Of a stretch of 64,000 nucleotides of DNA, positions 22,399 to 33,733 are shown piece by piece. The first letter of the stretch is position 1. Each line of letters opens with the position of its first letter. Location: positions 4,145,617-4,209,616 of the forward strand of contig NC_049996.1 in the NCBI RefSeq assembly GCF_000003815.2. Reading direction: 5' to 3'. A program made the translations under genes and the position numbers. This DNA comes from Branchiostoma floridae (taxonomy: Eukaryota; Chordata; Leptocardii; Amphioxiformes; Branchiostomatidae). Below the pieces are notes generated by a model. That model did not search any database. It saw nothing but the letters and a program-made list of their open reading frames with translations, and was not told the origin of the DNA.

Positions 22399-22416
22399 CT
22401 TGTCCTTGGTGCTGAA
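22399..22416 (-). promoter_or_regulatory. RE1/NRSE-like motif 3
   Basis: Minus strand TTCAGCACCAAGGACAAG: full core except the last base of the right half-site. Downstream flank resembles that of motif 5 (CTAAAtCTTCAGCTtTTGG versus the same words near 33290). Confidence 0.55.
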
Positions 22417-22599
22417 TCACCTTCACATAAAATCAACCAAGCCACATTTACCAGTTCACAGCAGTCGTTCACCTTATCTACTAAATCTTCAGCTTTTGGA
22501 TCTTGAATTTTTTCTAGTGATGTGATCGTAATCAATTTTATTGATTTATACTCAGAAAACCTAGTTTTTTCGCGTAAAGACCAAACTTTGCCAGTATTC

Positions 22600-23142
22600 T
22601 GCCGCCCTCTTCAAGAATGTTTTGAAAAAAGCTCGGACTCGCACGAACACAGCCGCTATTACGAGTAATTACAGTATTTCATCAGACCAATATTCAATTT
22701 CGCAGAGAACATTTGATAGTGTTAACGTTATAGACTGAAGTGAGAGATAGACGAACTTATAATGTGAAACGTTACCGAGTTATCTGTTGACGGTCCCATA
22801 TGGGGGAAGGGGTATTCAAGTTCCCTTGTAGTCGTTCGGTACACGTAAAATGTTAGAACACGTTTTGCGTAGAACGTCAAGATTCTTTGGCGTGACGTTA
22901 TGTTTATGTGATGTTCGAATGTTCTAAGATCGGTTCGTTATTTATTCTACGTCCCTTCTTGATTTTTGAACGTGATTTTGACGAATCTGTCTTGGTTTTG
23001 TCCTGCAAATTTTGCTCTCATTTCCTTCTCGTCAACTTGAGACTGCACTTCTGATAGTAGAAATGATCTGTTCCTTTCTGTAACTTCTCAACTTGCCTGA
23101 TTTTACTTCAACCGTTTAAAGTTTACAAAAGATCCTGAAAAG
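22600..23142 (+). ncRNA. Candidate promoter and first exon of a long noncoding RNA
   Basis: A stretch richer in CG dinucleotides than its surroundings (22620-23000) leads to a strong donor GAAAAG|GTAAGTG after 23142. No open frame of note crosses it. Three further exon-like blocks with matching splice sites follow on the same strand. The start of transcription cannot be placed from sequence. Confidence 0.4.
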
Positions 23143-23236
23143 GTAAGTGTGGCTTAGTAGTAGAAGTTTTGGACATATCAGACATCCAAAAAAGTCGATG
23201 CCAACCTTTGCTAACATTATTTTTAGCATCTGTATC

Positions 23237-23438
23237 GTTAGTTCACCTTTATTTCAGGGGTAATCTATATCCGTTGTTTTTAAAAACAGGGTACTATTTA
23301 GGGATGCCACATCGACGGGCGGTGGTTTCAAACTGCAATATTTTGAAAACGTTGGGTCCGTTGAAATAATGTGAAAAAGAGTACAATTTAAACCACGGTT
23401 TTTAAAACAATGGATATACATAAAGGTAAACCAGCGTT
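23237..23438. mobile_element. MITE, GTTCACCTTTATCCG family, copy 2
   Basis: Left end GTTCACCTTTATTTCAGGGG, right end GATATACATAAAGGTAAACC, with inner CCGTTGTTTTTAAAAACAGG. Lies in the first intron of the candidate noncoding RNA. Confidence 0.7.
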
Positions 23439-23524
23439 AGTTAAAAATTTACTGGAACATGAAAAGCTAAACTGACCCATATTTACGTGTGATGTTATGT
23501 TTCTTTGTTTTGCTGTACATGTAG

Positions 23525-23614
23525 GCACCTTGATGAAACTTCCAGGTTTCAGCTAAGAAGATGGTCCTTGGGTGCCCTTATGTATCATACAATTGAGACT
23601 TCAGACTTTCACAG
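23525..23614 (+). ncRNA. Candidate lncRNA exon 2
   Basis: Bounded by a pyrimidine-rich acceptor TACATGTAG and the donor CACAG|GTGTGT; 90 bp. Confidence 0.4.
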
Positions 23615-24066
23615 GTGTGTTCGTCTTAAAAATATTGTCTTTATTGTAATTTTACGATACATATTTCTCACAGCTTGATACATCTTTAGATGTCACAATA
23701 CCATACTGCAAAAATAGGCAAATATATCAAGGACTGTCTGACGGCTTTGTTATAAGATTAGGAATATCAATTGATGATTACTCCGTTGTAATATACATCA
23801 AAGAGTTATTGTTATGTTAACTAAGCTGTTAAGCTTTTTTTTAAAACCTCTATCTTGTACTTTGTGTAATAGTTGTTGCCAAACATTATATTGTACCGTG
23901 TACAATAAAGTTCTCTCTCTCTCTTAGATTGTAAGGTTTATTTGTATGTGTATTGAAAAAGGTAGTACTATGAGTATCATCTGATATTCTTAAGCTACCT
24001 TAGATAGTAAACTAAATTTGAATTCCTTATTCCTTCATCTTACGATGTATCTGTTTACTTCTCCAG

Positions 24067-24233
24067 AATGTTCATGGTCCCTGAGTGAAGATGTTCCCAG
24101 AGTATCTGCAATATGACAAATATGAAATATGAAATCTCAACTGAATTGAAGTGGATGTACAGAGAGGAGTAATACTGAAATGTGCACAGAGGCATTCTCT
24201 CCACTTTGAAGCTTCTGCCATTGAGTATAACAG
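24067..24233 (+). ncRNA. Candidate lncRNA exon 3
   Basis: Acceptor TTACTTCTCCAG, donor AACAG|GTATGT; 167 bp. All three forward frames contain stops, which argues against a coding transcript. Confidence 0.45.
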
Positions 24234-24325
24234 GTATGTACAGGTACTGAAAGTCTGTTCATGGTTTGTCCTTATTGTAAAAGAAGGAGAGAATAACTTT
24301 TTTAGCTAATATGATGAATACCATG

Positions 24326-24580
24326 TAACGCTTTATCTGTGTGGTGACCTTTATCCGTTGTCTTTAAAAACAGCACATTTAGGAGTATTATATCTGCTGT
24401 CTATAAAAACAGCACAATGTTTTCAGGAGTATTATATCTGCTGGCAGTGATTTCAAATTTGCAATATTTTCAAAATGTTCCGATTTGAAACCGTCCGTCG
24501 ACTTTATATATCCCTAAATACGTGTTTTTCTTCAAACAACAAATATAGGTTACCCTCGGATAAAGGAGAATTAGTGTTAA
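24326..24580. mobile_element. MITE, GTTCACCTTTATCCG family, copy 3
   Basis: Ends TAACGCTTTATC...GACCTTTATCCGTTG and CGGATAAAGGAGAATTAGTG. It contains an internal duplication of AGGAGTATTATATCTGCTG. Confidence 0.7.
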
Positions 24581-24699
24581 CACTTTTAATATAAATAGTA
24601 CCTGCTAAAATACAGATCCTGGAGGTTTTGATGTCAAGTTGGTTGTGAGAACTGAGCTGTTTTGATTTGATTTTTTTTTTGTATTTTCATTTTGTACAG

Positions 24700-24841
24700 C
24701 TGCTGGTCAAGGTGTGGATTTGTGACAACAACACTCACACCCGGTGTACCCCACAGAAGGATATTTGGACCACTTAGGACTGAAGATGCCCATGTGGCAT
24801 TTTGGGCAGCACCATACATTGAGCTGTCTGGGACATCACAG
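24700..24841 (+). ncRNA. Candidate lncRNA exon 4
   Basis: Acceptor TTTTGTACAG, donor CACAG|GTATCT; 142 bp. One frame is open throughout but finds no continuing frame in exon 3. Confidence 0.45.
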
Positions 24842-25315
24842 GTATCTCTAGTATGCCATGGCACTTAAACACAGCACTGATACAGTTACAGTAGCACAGT
24901 GTCATCAATCACACGTATACGTCCTTATGCACTGGTTCTTACATTAAGTATATATAGTCCGTGTGAAGATGTTGTGAAATGATTGACACTTTTGGATTCC
25001 CGCTTGAAATGTGGAGACTCTTAATTCCTTGGAAAAAACCTCAAATGGGAGGTTCTTGATAAGAAAGCAGAAGAGATTGTCTATCATATCAAATTTTGTA
25101 CAGATTCTTTTAGTTATAGTAACAAGTAGATGTCTGTAAAATGTAATCTGCTTCAGTCTGTCGAGTTACAAACCTATGCAATACATGTATAACAAAGTGT
25201 TAAGTCTTATATGTTTTCCTGATTAAGTTTCAACTGCTCAGCCAGAACCAGATGGACTAGGTGTTTTGTTTTGTTTTCAACAAAACTGGAGATTTTATGA
25301 ATCAGTTAGCTAAAT

Positions 25316-25640
25316 CAGGGCTCGAAATACTTTTTCTGCATACCTGCACTGGTGCAGGTATCATTGAAAAGACAAATTTTACCTGAACTACTCTGAATTT
25401 AAGAAGTATGGATCATACTAAAAGTATTGAGGAACCATTGCTATGTTTTCTTTTATACCTAATGGTAACAGTCAATGCAGCTAATTCACATGCACCTACT
25501 AAGTACATCATAGTACATTTATGTACAAAACCCAGTACATGGACCAGTGCAGGTTAGGTGCAGGTAGACATCAGAAATACCTGCACAGCTCCAATTCTAC
25601 CTGCACTAACCTGCATATGCAGGTGGTATTTTGAGCCCAG
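25316..25640 (+). mobile_element. CAGGGCTC MITE, copy 3
   Basis: Ends CAGGGCTCGAAATAC and GGTATTTTGAGCCCAG; 5-bp duplications TAAAT at 25311-25315 and 25641-25645. Confidence 0.85.
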
Positions 25641-25899
25641 TAAATGCATTATCAAACATGAATATGAATTATGTAATATGACATTATTTTACTTTTCCAC
25701 AATGCTGCTCGATTATCATTCCTTGAAATCTGTCTCTCTCCATTGTTGTAGACTATTAATCATTTCAGAGTGCACATGTAGACTGTGTTCACTTTGCATC
25801 TTTCGATCACACAGCACACACAAATTTCCAGAGAGTCCAAAGCTGAGCTCCTTTACGCTGAGACCTAAGTCTACATTTTAAACAATTGTTATCATTTTA

Positions 25900-28573
25900 G
25901 TGTGTCAAAATAGACTTACTGACAGTTGTTTGATTTGATCCAATTTCTAAAACCTACCTCCTGTAGAAGTGAGGCTAGTAGGCTCTAGATTAGAATCCTA
26001 ATTTCATTGCAATGGAACCTCCTTGATTGAACTGTAAAACTGCTCTTATATCGATCGAATCAAAAGCCTCTGAATCTTTGGCACTAAGCTGTTTAGAACA
26101 GACTAGTATAAGTCAGTAGTATAAATCAGAACAGGACAGATAAAATTTCTTGGGATGTCTATGTGCCAAAGTCACTTTCTAATTGAAGCATAATCCCCTA
26201 ATTTCTTTTAACTCAAGATTTATTTCACTGACGCTGCACAAAGGTATGCTGTGCTATGTCCTCCATTATCTTCAATTGCTCAAGAACCATTCTAATTGGC
26301 TACTCTTCCAGCACTGCAGCCCAACACTTTAACCTTGATATCTATTTTTTCATCTCAAAGACTATAATATTATATAGTGTTACATGATTGTATAATGATA
26401 AGAATGATCAAAATTTTTGTCCTCTTTCTCCAGCACTTTTCTTTGTATTTGGTAAAGAAGTTACACTCTTATTTGATAGAACTTGTGTTTGCAAGTCACT
26501 TTGTCACATTTCTAAAATTTCCTTGAACTCAAAGTTTATTTTTTAGACTGCACAGGATATGATATTGTGCTCCCTCTATGGCGATTCTTACTTACTATCT
26601 TAGACATCTATTTTGTTTTATCTCAGAGTTAAGACTATATAACAATAAAAATAATTCCTGTCCTTTCTCAAAACACAGTTCTAAATTCCCTTTCTTTAAA
26701 TAAGCACTTTATAGAACTTGTGTCTGCAAATTTCTTTAAGCATCTTTCATCTCTTACTGCAATGATCTGTGACTTGTAGTGACCGCATGACTACTTTTCT
26801 CCAGTCTTTTATACTGTCTATGAATGATTCACGGTTTGTGACATCCAAAAGTTGATGACTTATCGAGTCAGTTAGCTCCTATCTTAGCAACATTTTTGAA
26901 AATGATTTGGCATTACATTCATACTATTTATTTTCCTTCTTGGTCAGTCGTTCATATCTGATCTCTAAAGTAAGATTTTTAGTTCCCTACTTGCATGTTA
27001 ACTTTTAAGACATTCAAAGGGTAACTGTTAATTTTCTTATCATCTTGCAGATTATCTGCTGTAGTTTCTCCCCTTTCTCATTGTTACATCTAGAAATTGA
27101 TGATGTGTTATTTCACATTACTTCACCTGCATGCCTCGCCAGGCCCAGGGTCTGGATTGTACAAGTTTTTGTATTAATTCCTTCTTCTATAATTTGTAAT
27201 TTGTGATTTTTCCTGTGATGATTTTAGTTGCACCCTTCTTCCTGAATTTGTTGTAACTAAGCAACTTTTGTAAACATTGCAATCCTTTTCAGAGATTGTG
27301 TTGAACTGTTTGCTCTTTGTTCTATCATCACTGCGACAAGCTCGCTCTGATTTCTGGTACAGGACATAGGACGACATTGCTAATTCTTGTTGCCCTTTAT
27401 TGAAGTTACCGGGACACTTTTTGTGACATCTACAAATGTCAATCTGACTGGAGATTTTTAAGTTCAGGACATTTGAAATTTTGGTCCCAAAATCATCATA
27501 AAATATTTTGTTTTACTTTGTGACTTCTACAAATGTCAAGCTGACTGGAAATTTTTAAGTTCAGAACATTTGAAATTTTGGCGCCAAAATTCTACAATAT
27601 ATCCCTTTCAGTCTATTTGTTTTATTTTGTGACTTCTACAAATGTCAATCTGACTGGAATTTTTGAAGTCCAGAACATTTGAAATTTTGTCGCCAAAATT
27701 CTACAATATACCCCTTTAAGTCTATTTGTTTTACTTTTTCAGCAATGGTTGATATCTTGGATCAGAGTTTCCCTTCATGTAAATGGTGGTTAAAGGGTGA
27801 CTGATTCTCCCTGTGATAATTTTTGTTGCTTTTTCTTCTGGAATCTGTACCTTTAAGTTAGCAATTATCTAAGTGTTTCGATCTTCTTGAGCATTATTAT
27901 GTTAAACTTGTTGCTATTTGTGTATCATTGCGACAAGCTTGCTGCTAATATGTCTGACAGAGAGCAACCATAATTCTTCTCCTCCTCCTCCATTGAAGTT
28001 ACCAGGCCACTTTTTGTGACATCCCAAAGTTGACGGCTGATGATTTTGATTTAATGTTTCCCCTGCCTGGGTCTCCAATGAACAACTTTGTATTGCCTCC
28101 TTCTGTGACAAATGAAATTTTTGGTTTTAATCTTTTAGAGGTAAAACCATTTAAAAGCCCTAAATTTTCAACGTAGAAATTGTTTATTATGCATGTCTGT
28201 TGCATGCTATGCATCAATGTACCTAGAATCTAAGTCTTCCTTCAACTTACAAATATACTTCAGGACATCATAGCTAACCGCTTCTTTTTTGTCTCCATAA
28301 CGTTGGTTTCTTCCTCCTAATTTCTTCATAAAAGAAGATATTAACTTTAAGTTAGCATTATATGACGTAACACTCCTTCCAACTAGACCTCCACGAAAAG
28401 TGACGTTACAGGCCGAATGGAGTATTTTTTTGAGTTAGATCAAGGCACAAAATAAAACAGAACAAATCTGTTAGGATCATTCCACTGTGTCGGATTTTAG
28501 GCAAGATGGTCAAAATTTTCTTAGTTGTCTGCTAATGTAATATTAGCTAAGCATGTTCTCTGTCTTCCTCTAG
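25900..28573 (+). repeat. T-rich mosaic of local duplications
   Basis: Units are repeated with heavy divergence. A block starting near 26166 (CAAAGTCACTTTCTAATTG) recurs near 26490. A block at about 27195-27420 (CTGTGATGATTTTAGTTGC, TCACTGCGACAAGCTCGCT, ATTGAAGTTACCGGG) recurs at about 27810-28015. A 97-109-bp unit is in tandem at 27423-27735. T exceeds A on the + strand. No coding exon seen. Confidence 0.55.
27423..27735 (+). repeat. Three-copy tandem repeat, 97-109 bp unit
   Basis: Copies start at 27423, 27520 and 27629 with GTGACWTCTACAAATGTCAA, followed by CTGACTGGA and ACATTTGAAATTTTG. The second and third copies are closest to each other. Confidence 0.85.
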
Positions 28574-28805
28574 GTACCGGTACGAGCAGCTCTTTGAAGT
28601 TATGAAGCTCTGTGGTCTCAGCGCCTTCCTTCCTTTTTGTGGTCCATATGGCCAATGATTACTTGCAATTTTTGTCACGACCTGTCTCCCGCATAGTCAT
28701 TCTTTTTGTCTTCTTGCGGCCTGTCTCATGCATAGTCTCTTCTCGTAATATGTCAATCATTATTAGTACCTACACAGCCAGAGGACAAGAGGTTGGATCT
28801 TCAAA
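28574..28805 (+). ncRNA. Duplicated exon-like block A
   Basis: Follows TCTTCCTCTAG and ends at TTCAAA|GTAAAA. Aligns along its length with 29891-30120 (GAGCAGCTCTTTGAAG, TGTCAGCGCC versus TCTCAGCGCC, TTTTTGTGGTCCATAT). Its donor is weaker than that of the partner. Confidence 0.4.
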
Positions 28806-29890
28806 GTAAAATGGATACTTTAAGTCTGTTCCAAACATCTTGTTCATTTCCTCTTCATATTTTTGCTAAAAACTTCCTTCTGTCAATTAACAACTCCTGG
28901 GTACACTTCTACTGACTTATGCCAGATAGTAAATGTCAAAAGGCATTTTACCTGATATGTTATGTATGTATCATTGTGGCATTGATACATTGATCTACGA
29001 AAAGTCAAAACCTCAAATTTACAAGCTTCTTCGTGTTGGTTTATTCTGCCTTATTAGCTTTAAGTGGTTTGTTTGCAGAGTCATGAGAATAAGTGTATAA
29101 CAAAATGCTCTACAATGGGCTAGGAATGCATCATAGTATACTATCTAACACCTGAAATTCTAGTCCTGTCAATGTGTAAGTTTTCTTTTTGAAAAAGTCA
29201 TGACTTTTGAGGTGCTTATTTTTATGAGCTTGGTGGATAAGCTAATCTGTAACACTTGCAGATATACTTGAACTCATGCCTTTCTCTGTATGATATAATA
29301 GTAAAAAAAGTCCTGTTACGTTAACGTTAACTAGCATAATTTGGATCTGATCGTTTGGACCAGTATCAGAATTTTCTGGATGCATTCTTAATTCATTAGC
29401 AAGCTCCTATTGTAAACTACTGTTAGTCTAAAATGAATATCTAAAATTGCTGTCAACAACACTTTAAACTTTAATTTAATTTTATCGATCTTATGACCAT
29501 TATGACTATATTTTTTTTAATGTTGTTACTAACTGCATCCTGTAGTATTCCAAAATGATTCTTCTAGTAAGAGACTTATCCAAGTTCCCCCACTTTTGAT
29601 GAAGTAATTAACTGTGCTTCGAGTTTTACTAAACTTTTAATGAAGTAATAAGCGTGCTTCAAGTTTAACTATTAGTAAACTATTACGTTGGTTTCTTCCT
29701 CCTAACTTCTTCATAAATGAAGATATAATTTAGCATTACATGACGTATAAGAGCAGATCTATTATATATTAAGTTTTTTTTCCAGGATCAGTCCACACTT
29801 GCACTGTGTTGGGTTTTTAGACAATTGTGGAATTTTCTTAGGTGTCTGCTCATGTAGTATTAGCTAAGCATCTCCTCAGTCATCCTCTAG
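28806..29890 (+). other. Spacer between duplicated exon-like blocks
   Basis: Upstream flank GTTGGTTTCTTCCTCCTAA (28305) is repeated at 29688, so the duplication unit is about 1.3-1.4 kb and includes intronic sequence. No other exon seen. Confidence 0.45.
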
Positions 29891-30120
29891 GTACCACTAT
29901 GAGCAGCTCTTTGAAGCTACTTCCAGGTCTGTGGTGTCAGCGCCTTTCTTCCTTTTTGTGGTCCATATAGCCGATGATCACCTCCCTCTCCTGATCTGTC
30001 TTCCGCAGTCATTCTCTTGGTCTTCTTGCGGTCTGTCTACCGCATAATCTCTTCTCACAATGTGAATCATTATCAGACAGTACCTACACAGCCGGAAGGC
30101 TAAGTGTTCGGATCCTCAAA
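29891..30120 (+). ncRNA. Duplicated exon-like block B
   Basis: Follows CATCCTCTAG and ends at CCTCAAA|GTAAGAG, a good donor. 230 bp, aligned with block A; no conserved open frame. Confidence 0.4.
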
Positions 30121-31100
30121 GTAAGAGTCTTTTCCAGACATCTTGTAAACTTTATTTCCTCTTAATATTCTAGCTAAGAACTTTCTTTAGTCAATAAACA
30201 TCTCCTGTTGACACTAACTTCCACTTTCTTTTGCAAGACCGTCAAAGTCAAAAGGCATCATACATTTTGGCTGGAAATCGATCTGCAAATTTAATGTTAT
30301 AAACTCAAATTTAAACTGAACAATTAAGTGGTTTATTCATAAAAACCTGAGATCTTTAGTTATTGTTCTGATGAGCAAAACAATGGGCTAGACTCTCCTT
30401 GTGAGATACAACTGAAACCTATTCTTATATTTTCAATATACAGCTTTTTTTTTCTGACAGATGAATTTTCTTTTCAAAATAAGCCAGAACATTTAGGTCA
30501 AAGCCCCATAGATGCCTGCTGTGATGAAAGAAACCAATTTGTAGCCGTCATAGAGACCCGTACTCGTGTTTCGCTCCATATGATATAGTATATTGTAAAC
30601 AGTAAAAAACTAACTGAAATATAATTATGATTTGAATTTGATCTTCTGGACCTGGACTAGACCTGGACCAGAATTTTGGTACTAGTGCCCACCCCGAGTT
30701 AGAACACTAAATTTTTATATTCATATATCCACCCAGCAGTCTTAAGGCTGCTGGAACACCATGATCACTATCAGGTTATGTTTGATACTAATGTCTTATA
30801 ATTGCTTATTGCATCCTGTTATATTCAGAGACATTTCTTGTATAGACTTACTCACTTTTGTCTTGATGAATTAGTAGGATTGCTCCTACATGTGTCTTCA
30901 CTAAAATATTGTTTTCTACTTGCTCCCTTTTTGCTCAATTCAGGAATTTTATTTTTCTTGCTATGATTCAGGTTCTTGTGTATTTCATATACTCAACCTT
31001 GTCATCTACTTCTATCTAAAACTGAATACCACATTATGCAATGGGTGTGGAAAACAGCAGCTCTTTTTGGAGTATGAAATATTGAATCTATCATTTAATT

Positions 31101-31118
31101 CCTGTCCTTGGTACTGAA
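31101..31118 (-). promoter_or_regulatory. RE1/NRSE-like motif 4
   Basis: Minus strand TTCAGTACCAAGGACAGG: full right half-site, one C-to-T change in the left half. Confidence 0.5.
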
Positions 31119-33203
31119 ACTACAGGTGATAAGAAAATCTAAACAAATGTTTCTGTTTCTTAAAGGTTTGAATCTTACTCTATCCTTCTTCACTTTTTGT
31201 TACCTAGACTAAGAATAAGTCTTAGAGAAGCTTTCCCCAATTTCTCCTCTGCAGAGATTTGTTTTGTTAGTTAAGTCAATGATTTGTATCGGATTCCATA
31301 TTTATGACAACTTTGTCAGGCATTACATATTTGTAGCTCTCTTGCACTGTAACTGTATATTTGGCTTTTTCAAAATGACTAAATGGAGCATATTCAAGAG
31401 GTGAATTGATACTTTTCTGTAACTTTGTCTTCTTATTTAAAAATTTGTTCCCTTAAACCAGACATCTTGTTTCATGACTGATTCCTCTTTCACATACTAA
31501 GTTACTGCTTTCTATTCCCAGTGAAACAAAATATTTTCATCAGACAATGTAGTTTGCATCACAATAGAAAATAATCTTGACTGTTTTTTGTCCAGACTGT
31601 GACAATGTTTGGTAGTCCGACTTGATGACAAACTGCATTCTTTTTTCATTAGATCTTGTAACAGATGTATAAAGATCCATTGATCCTTACAAGAAATATA
31701 AATGGACATTCAATAATGCTCTTTTGGGGAAACGCGGGTTGAACATAGGGTAAGAAAAAGTCATTTCTATCCATCCACTAATTTTTAACCTTTCTGCATG
31801 CTTCTCATAAGGAAGCTCCTCATCAGATAAATCAGAATCAGGTATTCCCAGGAATAAAAAAATTGCTGCATGGCATTACTTCCACTTTCAATGAAATAAA
31901 ACTTGTGTTCATGATTTTGTTTGGGATGATGAACAAAAAGCTACATTTGACATTTCTTCACTTCCATTTGTAGCGTCTACTAACTTTCCTGATCTCCTGA
32001 ACCAGTATGCCAATAATCTCTTGAATTAAAGGCTAGACAGTATGAAAGAAGAAGTAGTTTCTAAGTGTTACCTGGTTTAACACTGAGACTTTAGTATTCG
32101 TAAAACCTATGACAGTGACTGTTATTCTGAATCTCAGCACCTCTGTTCCTGTGAGACTTCTTCTATCTCTAGTTCTATGAATGTCCACAACGTTTTTTTG
32201 ACAGTCTGACTCCGTCTTTTTATCTCTTTGAATCAGTAGACATTTGTATCCATACATTCTGTGGATCTGAGTAGCTTCTCTTTGGATTCAACTCACCAAC
32301 TGAACTTGCATCATAACAGATGAACTTTAATTTGCTTTAGATGCTCTTACATGTACTTCGCTCAAATTATTTGTTATTGCTTAAGTGAGTAGGTTAAGAT
32401 ATACTGGAATCTTTGAGTCTTCGCTGTTATGATGTTTCCTGTTTTGTTTAAAAAAAGGTAACAGCTACATGACTACATTGTAGCAGTAGCAACAAATTGT
32501 TGCTGACTTTGAAATGAGTATCTTTGCAAAACTTCATATTGAAATGATTTGTGCTGGTTGATTCCACAATTTCTTGTCAGCATCCTAGATCTGTGTGTTA
32601 TAAATGAAAGTACTTTTAATGCCTCTTCCTCCTTTGTGGTAATAAAATTCTCTAACCCTTGCCTGATGAGTTATAAGTAGAGGGTAAACTAGATACTGTT
32701 TATTATGTTTCTCAGTTTGGGCCACTTTGGTATCTTGTTTTGTTACCTCCTATATCTCATTTCAAAACAATATTGACTTTGTAACTGCAAAGTGACTTGC
32801 TTATCAGTCTTATTGATCTAAGGGTTTTTAAAGACTTCGACATTCCTACATGTATTTGTAGATAATATCTACCAACTACCAATTTCTATATCTTTGAAAA
32901 TGCCAGACAGTGCAAGTCCCTAAGGCTTGCTATTACGCTGTTCACCAGTTTCTACAGAGTCTTTGCCTAAAACAAAATATCATGATACTTTTTTCAATTC
33001 TTGGTCTAAATAATATAGTCACTGTGGAAGGGAAGGAGGTTGACCTCCCAATAGTTGTTATATAGTAATCAAAAACATTTCCTTTTTTGCTATGAAGCAA
33101 AAATTGTTCTCTGTATGTAGTTATTGGTGTCATCTTCTAGTTCTGTTTGAGAGTTCCCTCTATAAACTGTATGTTAGAAATGTTGACATACTGTATTTTG
33201 AGT

Positions 33204-33221
33204 CCTGTCCTTGGTGCTGAA
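33204..33221 (-). promoter_or_regulatory. RE1/NRSE-like motif 5
   Basis: Minus strand TTCAGCACCAAGGACAGG, exact 17-base RE1 core. Confidence 0.6.
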
Positions 33222-33715
33222 TTGAAATTTGCACCCAATACTGTTTTAAATGTACAGAAAATGTCCAGCTTTCTGTTTTTGTTGGCTAAACTTTCAGCTC
33301 CTGGTTGCATAACAGTATCCCTCTGCATTGAACCAAACTTTAGAGGTACCATTGCCTTCTGACTGTAGTGGGTTTCCTTTATGTTTCTTGTAGCAAATGA
33401 CTACAAGAGTCATCGTTACCAGTACATAAAAAGTACATTGATTATCAATTATTTACTTGTTGTGGGAATGTGCATTATTGTGTCTTATTTGGACTGGCAT
33501 TTTCTTGTTGAATGGAAATTTTCTGTAAAGAATTTATTTGATTAAAGGCTTATGACAGTACACCAAAGTATCATACAGAGGCCTTGTTTGATTTTGTGGG
33601 CTTGTTTACTTAGTACAAGCCTTTGGAAGAGATGCTTTCTTTGTACTACTTTGATATTGCTAATATCTAACTCCTTATCCATCCGCTGAAAACCTTCATG
33701 TTATAAATACTGAGT

Positions 33716-33733
33716 CCTGTCCTTGGTGCTGAA
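33716..33733 (-). promoter_or_regulatory. RE1/NRSE-like motif 6
   Basis: Minus strand TTCAGCACCAAGGACAGG, exact core, 512 bp from motif 5 with the same immediate flank GAGT. Confidence 0.6.

Noticed and set aside
27423-27735. Tandem repeat as a CRISPR array
   Set aside because: Units of about 100 bp without short repeats and unique spacers, in eukaryotic DNA.
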